From: Acanthaster planci
Lineage: Eukaryota; Echinodermata; Asteroidea; Valvatida; Acanthasteridae
Direction of reading: 5' to 3'
DNA length: 47,646 nucleotides
Assembly (NCBI RefSeq): GCF_001949145.1
Contig: NW_019091581.1
Coordinates: 196,741-244,386 of the forward strand
Part shown: positions 13,501 through 22,194 of the stretch, in pieces
Layout of the letters: each line of letters starts with the position of its first letter
Position numbering within the stretch: position 1 is the first letter of the stretch
Translations under genes and position numbers: made by a program
Notes under the pieces: model-generated
Told to the model about the DNA's origin: nothing
The model's database searches: none
The model's input: only the letters and a program-made list of their open reading frames with translations

Positions 13501-16500
13501 GTTCACAACGCAGTCCACAGCAATGAAAGCATTTTCATCCAAGGGCTGAAGATCAATTGGGACTATGACAGATCAACTGGTACTTGGTCAGGAAGGTTCA
13601 GTCTCACTGCCTCCTTCTGTGAAAGGTGGCACATAAGATTCAGTTTTCCCAACAAATCAGAAGAGTCTGATAAGCCTGACAACGAGGAAATGAGTAAGGA
13701 ACTTGAAGTCGACTTGGACTACCTGTGCATCAGCTACACTGACCTTCCCCTGTCGGACGAGGCAAAAGTAGCTCTCCGAGAGCAGCAGTACAAACTACAA
13801 AGTAGTACTGACTTACCAGAGGGGATGGTAGTAACGGCTCATGCAGCAGTGACTGATGTGACACGTTATAAGGGTAATCAAATCGTCCATTTTGATGTGA
13901 AGAAGCTCAGCTCACCATTTCCCAAGATCCTGTTGGAGTCTGCCGAGAGGTTTTTCTGCACTGTGGAAGTGATTCCCAAGCAAGAGCAAGACAGGCAAGT
14001 CAAATATTCATTTTTTTTAGTTTGCTGCTCTTATCAGGGGTCTTTCAAGTCGCTTCAAGTCCCCCAAGCTTTCGGCTGGGGGGGGGAGAACTTGAAGGGG
14101 GAGCAAAAAGGGGGAAGGCATGGGGTAACTGCCCCCCTTTGTGAACTCGTGTCCCCTCTTGCCCTCTCATAGGAGCCTCGCTATGCCACTGACCCTCGGG
14201 TAACATTTTCATGAATATAGAACACTTTTTTCAGCGAAAGTCATTATTCGTTTTTGCTTTTTTATTCAGGCGACTTGAGACTGCCGTGCGGAGTTTGGAA
14301 AAGGCATCCCCACTTATAAAGGACATCTGCCTGCAGAGAAGACCAGTCGGTATGTGGACAGTCATTGAGCCTTCTTAAAATTGATACTTTGTTGTTAAAT
14401 CCTGAATATTTTTCATGCTTGCAAGTATAGTCAATCGCTTAGCAGTTTCCTACTGATTGTATGGTTGTCATGGCACAAGTACTCCAGAACAGACACTTTG
14501 AGCAGAGCTAGAGTGAACACAATAAGCCAGTGATGCCAATTTATCTATTAGACGGATTAATAACATTATTAATATCATGATTGTCGACCATTTTAGTAAA
14601 TATGCTCTCATGCAGGGCTTAAAAGTATTTGATATTTACAAAACAAGATCCGCTGATCATGATGTGCTGAAATTAATTCTGAAAAGGGTGCAAGAGGTCC
14701 CAATCAGTCAGTGATTAGGCCTTGTTGCATGCTGATATCTGAGCAAAAAACAAAAAAGAAATACCACAAGCAGTTTCAAGCACTTCTTTCAAGTGCGAAT
14801 CCATTGCCTTTATGGGGCTTGTCTTTCCAAGGAAAAATTTGTCGTATTGAAACAAAAGGCAGCCCCTCTTGGTTAGGTATGGGTCCATGTACTACTGATG
14901 AACTTGTATGGTCATTCTTCCTATATAAATAGAATTTTGCTCTCCATCTTACAGGCGGACTGACTTTGAATCTGCCCACGCTGGCTGTTACCACCGAAAC
15001 CCCATTTGGCGAGTTGAATGAATCTCAACAGATTGCAATCTCCCATGCTCTCAAGCAGGCATTCACTGTAATCCAGGGGCCCCCAGGTAAAATTTCTCAG
15101 TACTCCCACACCTGTTTTCAGTTGGTAAATTCTGGGTCCACAATTTGAACAGGAAAACCTATTCACTGAACTGTGTCTTCCCTAGATGAAATCAAGCCGA
15201 AGAAATTATATCTAAGAAAACTCAATTGCAGCTACATTCTATACTTGGCATACATGCATTTTGGAGAGTCACAAACCTTTTTGATTGGGGAGGCATGTGA
15301 CACATTTATACCACCGTCCCACCATGCATGGTATTGCTGCAGTAATGGATTCTAAATCTGGTCACTAAATTGGTAAGAAGATTACCAGTCAGAAAGAAGC
15401 ATCAACAAGATTTAATCTGACATTTCATCTGTGTTAAACCTTTTCACTGGCTTAACCTTTTCTTGTAAATAAAGGCACTGGAAAGACAATCGTTGGTGCG
15501 AAGCTGACTTCCCTCTTCGTTGAACGTAACAAGTGCTTGACATGTTGTGCCAAAACACCTCATGTTCTGTACTGTGGACCCTCTAATGAGTCGGTGAACG
15601 TTGTTGCTGGTGAGTTAATTTTGTCTTATGCACATTGATAAATCACCAATATCAACCTCAGATTAGCTTTTATGCATTAGCATTCAACCATGTTTTCAAC
15701 TGAACGTACACAGAATATATAGTGTTACGTAATTATGTGATATTGTGTGCATATTACAGAAACATTGTTTTTGTCTAGTCCTTCAGTAATGCAGTTGTTT
15801 TATCACAGATGGTTCTCACGGATCCATGCTCCAATTTAGAAATTTTTTTTCGGGGGTCCGTGTTTTGAACCACATTCATATACCTGTACAGCTTATAATT
15901 TAGACGTCTTTTATTCAGCTTCAATCTTATCATTGCGCAACTATTCGCTCTTATCACTAAAGCCAAATTGCATCTCACTTCTCAAATAATACTCTATATG
16001 CAGAGTTTTCAGTGACGGTCACTGCTGCACATAGGCTCTCTTGTCATGCTTCTTTTATACATCTGTAATAACCTGGTAGACGTGGCAAGTGAAATCTGTT
16101 CCAGCAGCCTGAGTGTAATTCAACTAGTGCTGTACCATCATTATAACAGAATGTATTTTTTAAGAAAGTACTTCATAATCACTTGTGATTCTACTCAAAA
16201 ATGATCTTTACTTGGTATGTAAATTCAGAGAAAATCCAATCTTAAATAGTTAAAACACATTGGTCGGTGGTTGTTCGGTATCCTAATTTGTCCAGGCTAT
16301 CTGAAGAGGTTTCATAATCTGAGGGTGGTCCGTGTCTACAGCGAGACAATAGAACGACAGAAATTCCCCATCCCCGGGGACCCAGTCGAGATTTGCCAAA
16401 ATAGAACCGGCCAGGAGAACAAAATGGACAGTCGGCTGGATGACATTGCTCTGCATAACCTGATCCGGAGGCCCAGCAACACTCACAGTGAGAAGATCAA

Positions 16501-19500
16501 GGAATTTGACCAACTCTTCAGCCAACCTAAATACAAGGCTTCCCAGGATAAAATATGGCAGTACAGGAAGGAGGTTGCTAAAGCTGAGGTGAGATTATCC
16601 AATTGCGCCATTCTGTTTGCTTTACAGATTACAATGCTTTTTGTGCGCCATTGATTTTTAAATCCTACTCAAAGGGAAACACTATTTTAACGATTGGCGT
16701 AATGTGTCACATACCTTTCCCAGCAATTCTCAGTCAAAAAGCCTACAGCTGACCGATGCTATGAAACTGAAATATTGGGTGGCTTCAGCTTGATCGGTGG
16801 AAGCTTGGTCACTAACTCTGTTGCTAATTCTTGGTTTTGGAAGTATTTTTGGGGAGCCATCTGGAGAATTTCCCTCATCATTCTGCTGCACAGCCACAGT
16901 TTTCTTTTTCTTTTTTTGGGGGGAGTTGCATACCAATTTACTCATCAATGAGGCTGCATCAGTTTGAATAATTGCATATACAAATATTTGACCTCCTGTC
17001 CAATTAATGCAGTCGTAAAGAATTTTGCCCAAAAAGTGGGAAAATAAATAAATGAATGTTTGTGTGGCAGTCTACGTCATTCAGTTTTAGGACTGGGGTC
17101 CATCCACTAGTTATAGGAGATTTTAGGAGTTTTTCTGCCCTAATTTGCCCAATTCCCTTTAGAGATCACACAAAAAATGAAAACGAAAGCTTGAGGAAAA
17201 TTCAGTTTTTGGCTGTATCGCTACCGTTGTTTACTCACAGCACCTCACCTGTTTTAGAATGTAATTTTTGGTGGTGTTGTCCCCTTTTTTGCACAGTCCC
17301 CTTTTATGCTATTGTTCTTATTGCATTACAGAATTAACACTCAGTTTGACTACCCACTTCAAGGATACAGACTTGCACATTTACTTCAACGCCCTTGCAA
17401 AACTTATATTTTTTTGAAGTACCATCATCTGGGCATTCCAGCCACAGATGTCCTCTGTACAATTCCTTTTGCGGAATACCCAGTTCTCTGCACGAGTCAG
17501 CTCGACCCTTTTTTGTGATGATGATCTAAAGTGCAGATAAATCTGTTGCATATTGCATGTGCCTATTGTAATATATTACCAGTAAGCTTTCTACAGTGGC
17601 ATTTGCTATGACCTCCTTGTTTTGGTGAAAATGAATCACAGAGTGTGTTTTTTTTCCTTGTCAGCAGCAGAGATGACTATTGAATCATTGTTGTGAGACT
17701 GTCACTTTTTGTCCTTTCCGTAGGAGGAGGAACTAAGTAAGTACGAAGTCATCTTGTGCACATGTAACGCTGCAGGGAGTCGGCGTATCAGGGACAATGC
17801 CAATGTGGTGCAGTGCATCATTGATGAGGCAGGGATGTGCAGCGAGCCAGAGACACTGATCCCACTGGTTGCCACCGGCCCCGAGCAGATCGTGCTCATT
17901 GGTGACCACAAACAACTCAGGTGGGGAATTCTTCCTGGGCAGTCCAGAGAGGAAACCAGTCTCTCAATTGTCAAATTTGGGAGACACCATTCCTTTGGGC
18001 CACCATGCTCTTGCACTTTAGCGCGCACACAATTTGGCAAGTCACAACACCCTGTTGGTCGGAGAGGAATTAAATGTGCACCTACCACCTGCCTGTGAAT
18101 ATCAGGGCCAATTTCATAGAGCTGCTTAAGCACAAAATTTGCTTAAGCGTGAAAAAACCATGCTTGACAAATCAGGTAATACCAGCCAAAACTCCATGTG
18201 ATTTATGTTTTGGAATAGTATTCACCTGTTGTTTGGTTAACATGACAATCACATAGATTTCAAGCTGGTAACCTTTGTTTTTTAAGCTAGTTTTTTTGCG
18301 CTTAAGCAAATTTTGCGCTTAAGCAGCTCTATGAAATTGGCCCTGATGGCCCCACAGTAACGCCTTCAAATTCTTGCCACCAAATTTGTGTGTTACGACT
18401 CTGCTGTGTACTTTGGGGCATCACTTTACTGAGTGCAATTAATTTGCATCAGTATGAATGTGGTTAAGACAAAAATCCTGTCAGAACGAACATAAATTAT
18501 CAATCCCAATTGACTTTTGCCGGTTTCTATGGGTAAACGTTTACATAAGACAAGAAGTTTTTAATATGAAAGGTTTTTAATGATGTTCTCACATGGTAAA
18601 GTATTGTTTACAATCAATTTACAACAAATCTTTTTCAAAACTGAAGATAAATCATGCTTGCATGTTGAACACTTCACTTTTAGGCGTGTCTTTCAGATTG
18701 TGATTTCAATGCTTTGGTGCAGTGCTAATATTACTCTTTGATATAGTGCACACTTATAGTGCAGCATATGTAATCCCTGACTGATTTGTTCTGCAGTTTT
18801 CTCTCAGTGTAATGAAAGAAAATGGTCACTAAAAGTCTAAATACAATCAGTTTTTTTTTTCACTCGTCTCAACCCGTACCAAATTAGCCAAAATTTTGCC
18901 ACAAACCAGTCAGTCACTTACATAGTCGTGAAGTGATATCGAGTCATTTGTTCAAACATAATTTTGGACCTGGTCTTGAACAAAAAACAACTGGCTGTTT
19001 GACTATTCAAATGAAAGAATTTTTCTATTAAAACCCTTTAGGCTGTTTCTTAACCTTTCATAGGAGTAATATCAAACCTTTTTTTTTTCAATTAGGCCCA
19101 TCATCAAATCCAAACTTGCTGAGGATCTTGGCATGGGAATCTCTATGCTGGAGAACTGCAAAGACAGTGTCCACATGCTGACAACTCAGTACAGAATGGT
19201 ATGGTGCCACTGCATAATAAAGTCACAGCATTTTAAAATTCAAGTTTGAAACATTTAGTTGTTGGCTTCCTTTTATTTGCCTTTGTGTCAGACATTTATG
19301 TGTTACTGTGGACAGTGAAAAAAAGGCTTTTGTTACCAAATATGGGGGGGGATATCCCCCATCCATTGGATACAGATGCTGTGCCACTGTTAAGGATTAA
19401 TTGAAGTCCACATTTTATCTTGCTTGATTTGAACTGTATTTGTTTGATTTACTCACTGAGGTGAACATTTTCAGCTTCTCGAAATCAAAGTCAAATTAAT

Positions 19501-22194
19501 GTGCCATCTTCCCTCTTAAGTTCATCCCAGTATTCTGGAATGTGTCATATGCTTTCATTTGCACAGCACGAATCCATCTGTAAGTTCCCCTCCGACACCT
19601 TCTACAAGAGCAGGCTGGAGACTGCCGAAGCGGTGAAGCAAAGGCGGCCCGAGCTGAGAGGGCAGCATATCTGGCCAGGGGGACCAACCTTCCGGAATGT
19701 GTTCTGTCATGTTCAGGGTCGGGAGGAAACACTGACCGTGAAGGCCGCAGAGGGCAACGAGATGTCCAAGGCAAATCCGGCAGAAGTCGAGCAAGTGGTA
19801 GGTTCATTCTAGGGCTCTGCGTCTGCACTTAAAAAATACCTTAGAATTAGTATTTTATTTCCTTCTCACAGTGGTGATTCAGTAAATGATTCACTAGCCC
19901 CCCTGGTCAAAAAGTAGGAGGATGAATCAACAGTGGCAGAAGGATTTTCAAACTGGTGGGGGGGAAAGTGTAAAGGTCATCAGGCATTAGCCATTGAAAG
20001 GCGGATTGATTAAGCCCACCCAATTACTTGACCTGCAAAAAGTGGGGGAGGGGGGGCATGCCCCTATTCGAAAAAGTGGCCCCTGACCCCCAGTTTCCAC
20101 TGGTTCACGCCCCTGGGGCTCAGTGTTTCAAGGAGGTTGTATACCATTCTTTGATAGGTCGCACTTCACGTGTACAAGTTGAGATAAGTTTAAGTATATT
20201 CTTAGGCTTATTTATGTACCGTGTGTGTTCCTAACGTTTTGTTTGTTTTTTATTTGTTGTGTTCTTCGTGAGACTGTTGATAGCCCAACAATTTTGTTTC
20301 TCATAATTGGCCGTAGCTGGCAGGATTGAAATGTGTGTAAAATTTTTAAAAAAGAAACAAAAAAGTCCCAAGTGTTCCACTGTTGATATCTGGAACAGTC
20401 TTCAATTTGAGAGACTTGCAAACTGTAACCAATATAAAGTCACCCTACTTCTCTTAGACTTTTCAGAAAAACAAAATAGCATGGATTTCAAACGTTTTGT
20501 GTGGAATATTTTTAAATGAAAACCAAACTGCACATAATGCTAGAGCTTACCTCAAACAAAAGGTTGCTGAAAAGCTATGGACTAAAGCAGCATCTGCCAT
20601 ACAAATGCACATTTCATACACACTGGTTAGATTTATTTCAATTGGTGGTAACAGCTAGAGGTTGTATATATTTTGTAAACCTCAAGATGGTAATTTGTAG
20701 AGGAAATGGAACTTTGTGTGGTCTTTTCTGCAGGTGAAAATTGTCACCAGCTTGATACTTCAATGCAAGATCAAGGGAAAGAGGATACTTGTGTTGTCCC
20801 AGTACCGACTGCAGTGTGCCAAGATAAAGGAGAAAATAAGGGAGGCAATTGCAAAGCAAAAGAAGTATCACCTGAGAAGAGAACTCAAGAACGTGACAGT
20901 CAGTACTGTCATTACTAGTCAAGGTTAGTATCATACACCCATAGGCACATTCAGGTATGGTTAGGGAGAAAAGGGCTAAGATGGTGGTAGTACGTTTCTT
21001 CTTTTTTTTTTTTTACATATGCTAGGGTTTTGAATTTCTATTAAAAATAAGAAATTGCTAACATGTCGGGAGAGGGTACATTTCCCTGCACCCTAGCCTG
21101 CTGGATACACCACTGGTGTCACCCTGATGGAATTTGGGTGGGCCATGGGCTGGAATAGCATTTACCAGTGACTATTTTTGAAGGAGGAGGTGGAGAGTGG
21201 AGAAGGCCATTTGGATTGTCACTTTATTTACTGAGCAACACTAGTTGGATCCTCATAGATTGGTTTTCCATGGTGCAGTTTTTCAAATAGATTTTAAAAG
21301 TCTCCTCCCCCTCCCCTCTCTTGATCTGCTACTGTTACGAATTGAACTCTGTTGACTCTCAGGTGGAGAGAGGGACTACGTGGTATTCTCCACAGTGCGT
21401 TCACTGCCCAGGCAAGAGATCGAGGACAAGCCTACCCTTGGATGGAAACACCGCCACCTGGGCTTCATCATGGATGACAACCAGATAAACGTGGCCCTCA
21501 CCAGAGCCAGGAATGGTCTCATCATTGTTGGTAAAAGCTACTTTACCGTTCAAAGAAACTTTCAGACATTTTTTTCACCTAATCCACACCTTCTTCAAAT
21601 GTATTTTTACTATTTTTGAATCCGGAAACAAATGTTTCCCTAAACTACTTTGTTCAGCAGTTGGCATGTTTACTGGCTGGAAACATTTCCAGTCAACAGC
21701 ATAAAGTGTACTAACTGAGCAGTCATCCAGTGCGGTCATGATGCCATACTCATATTTTTTCCATATCATATTTTATTACCGTTGAATTTGTTAAAAATCT
21801 CAGGTTTATCATACTAAAGTGGCCCATAGCTGGGGGTGGGGTTGGAGGCTCAAACGATTGCCAACTCACTGATGATTCCTGCAATACTTTATGAACACTT
21901 TGGGTGCCACAAACCTCACTCTAAATACATCGGTAAGATATCTGCCAGACGGTAAACAAGATCACATCACAGAAGATATCATATCGACAGTAGCAGCAAG
22001 AAGGTGAGGACCACAAGTGGTTTTGTCTCAACCTTATGAACCTATCCTTTCATTTCTTTTTATCAGGCAATCAACGCCTTCTGCAGGTGCATTCTACGTT
22101 GAAGGAACTGCTGGACTATTACCGACGAAATGGCGCTGTCCTGAATGCACACACTTTCTTGCGTCGGATGATCACTGATAACCAGAACCAGTGA
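178..22194 (+). CDS. HELZ2: HELZ2-like helicase-RNB-helicase protein, 5'-partial, 22 coding exons
   Basis: I read exons at 178-309, 696-917, 2358-2689, 3370-3559, 4288-4520, 5010-5246, 5455-5842, 6799-7062, 7369-7479, 8400-8475, 8766-9040, 9859-13994, 14270-14349, 14955-15086, 15475-15609, 16296-16588, 17724-17920, 19096-19198, 19567-19797, 20734-20923, 21363-21530 and 22067-22194 (TGA 22192-22194). All phases join and the sum is 8253 nt, or 2750 residues. The order SF1 helicase, RNB nuclease, SF1 helicase is, to my knowledge, peculiar to HELZ2. Vertebrate HELZ2 is an interferon-induced RNA helicase and 3'-5' exoribonuclease, also described as a PPAR coactivator. The N-terminal exons lie upstream of the window. 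Human HELZ2 is about 2650 residues, so this protein is longer even when incomplete, partly because of a repeat-bearing linker. The least certain boundary is the start of the third exon: 2358 is chosen by phase, while 2348 has the better acceptor but breaks the frame. Confidence 0.9.
918..2357 (+). other. Long intron without recognisable features
   Basis: This is 1.4 kb of AT-rich intron between the second and third readable HELZ2-like exons. The donor (cag|gtttgt) is weak. I see no further helicase-family peptide in any frame, but a short exon cannot be excluded because the junction into 2358 is the least certain of the gene. Confidence 0.5.
5010..9040 (+). CDS. HELZ2: HELZ2-like exons 6-11: SF1 (UPF1/MOV10-type) helicase domain 1
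   Basis: The six exons contain a full superfamily 1 helicase set. There is a Q-motif-like NPRQ, then Walker A GPFGTGKT at about residues 415-422 of the window protein. Motif Ia is CTHSNS and Walker B is IDEAGQ (about 542-547). Motif III is LAGDHIQMSPK and motif IV is the TANYRT region. Motif V is VDNVQGKQF and motif VI is LNTAFTRAQSQL with Arg at about 780. The DEAG box is the form used by MOV10-type helicases. All residues expected to bind and hydrolyse ATP are present, so the domain should be active. Exon ends are canonical: GT donors at 5247, 5843, 7063, 7480, 8476 and 9041. The intron at 8476-8765 falls inside the glycine codon of motif V. Confidence 0.9.
6321..6549. repeat. 114-bp tandem duplication in an intron
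   Basis: Two units start at about 6321 and 6435. Both contain the block cttcaaaatgttgagtaccc (one substitution in the second) followed by ccacacatrctcaa and tatccttgcatggtg-like text. They lie in the 956-bp intron 5843-6798, which otherwise shows nothing notable. Local duplication within an intron is the simplest account. Confidence 0.75.
7548..7574. repeat. Short perfect hairpin in an intron
   Basis: The arms ctacttgcagg and cctgcaagtag (11 bp) are exactly complementary around a 5-nt loop. It lies in the 920-bp intron 7480-8399. No function can be assigned. Confidence 0.6.
9041..9858 (+). other. Intron between helicase 1 and the giant exon
   Basis: This 818-bp intron has a GT donor at 9041 and an acceptor at 9857-9858. 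It contains a decoy acceptor at 9792 (ctattttttcag) that opens only an 11-codon frame before a stop, so it is unlikely to be used for the main product. Nothing else stands out. Confidence 0.6.
9859..13994 (+). CDS. HELZ2: HELZ2-like giant exon 12: acidic repeat linker and RNB (RNase II/R) exoribonuclease
   Basis: One exon of 4136 nt encodes about 1378 residues. The first 250 or so are acidic and polar with an 18-residue tandem repeat and are probably disordered. Next come cold-shock-like segments (for example INGRKNRGQALHLDE). The RNB core follows: DHPETQDIDDALS places four aspartates (codons at 11608, 11626, 11632 and 11635) in the D-x5-D-x-D-D pattern that binds the catalytic metal in RNase II/R. 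YTHFTSPIRRYIDIVVHRLL (from 12577) carries the substrate-handling arginines. The module is expected to degrade RNA from the 3' end. The exon starts at 9859, after a pyrimidine-rich acceptor, in phase with the preceding exon; an earlier AG at 9792 leads to a stop at 9826. The open frame runs on to a TAG at 14170, but the real end is inferred at 13994, at a GC donor. Confidence 0.92.
10165..10479 (+). repeat. In-frame 54-bp coding tandem repeat (18 residues per unit)
   Basis: Six units follow one another in the linker between helicase 1 and the RNB domain. The last four are close copies with consensus SIAKVHQxRAQDGGAEQE. The first two are degenerate (SASKVHVQVA..., SNAKVHMKVA...). The unit length is a multiple of three, so copy number can change without shifting frame. 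Long open frames on the minus strand and in another forward frame here are by-products of this periodicity, not genes. The function is unknown; a flexible spacer is the simplest reading. Confidence 0.9.
13995..14269 (+). other. GC-AG intron after the giant RNB exon
   Basis: The donor reads AG|GCAAGT, the usual context of GC-AG introns, and the acceptor is tttttattcag. Splicing joins ag to g to make an Arg codon, giving DRRLETAVRSL, and restores the frame of helicase 2. The only nearby GT (13999) would not keep the frame and has a poor context. If the intron is retained, translation continues for 58 further codons and stops at TAG 14170-14172. Confidence 0.8.
14270..22194 (+). CDS. HELZ2: HELZ2-like exons 13-22: SF1 helicase domain 2 and C-terminus
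   Basis: Ten exons encode the second helicase. The Q motif is LNESQQIAI and Walker A is GPPGTGKT (about residues 2267-2274), split by the intron 15087-15474 in phase 1. Motif Ia is CGPSNESVN and Walker B is IIDEAGM (Asp about 2446). Motif III is LIGDHKQLRP and motif IV is TTQYRM. Motif V spans STVITSQGGERDYVVFSTVRS and motif VI is INVALTRARNGLIIVG (Arg about 2700). All are intact, so ATPase activity is expected. The last exon ends with RRMITDNQNQ and TGA at 22192. The introns at 16589-17723, 17921-19095 and 19798-20733 are about 1 kb each. Apart from the palindromic element at 18101-18348 they show no coding potential or strong structure. Confidence 0.92.
18101..18348. mobile_element. Palindromic MITE with long terminal inverted repeats
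   Basis: The left end (atcagggccaatttcatag...) and the right end (...ctatgaaattggccctgat) are exact inverted copies for about 30 bp. The inversion continues imperfectly through cttaagc-rich text. The element is about 248 bp, non-coding, and sits in a HELZ2-like intron. From memory, ends of this kind are very frequent in sea-star genomes. It has the form of a non-autonomous DNA transposon; the family is not identified. Confidence 0.85.

Noticed and set aside
9925-14172. Single-exon 1415-residue gene
   Set aside because: The apparent start is a GTG inside an open exon. The 3' end runs through a GC donor into intron, with a low-complexity tail ending at TAG 14170.
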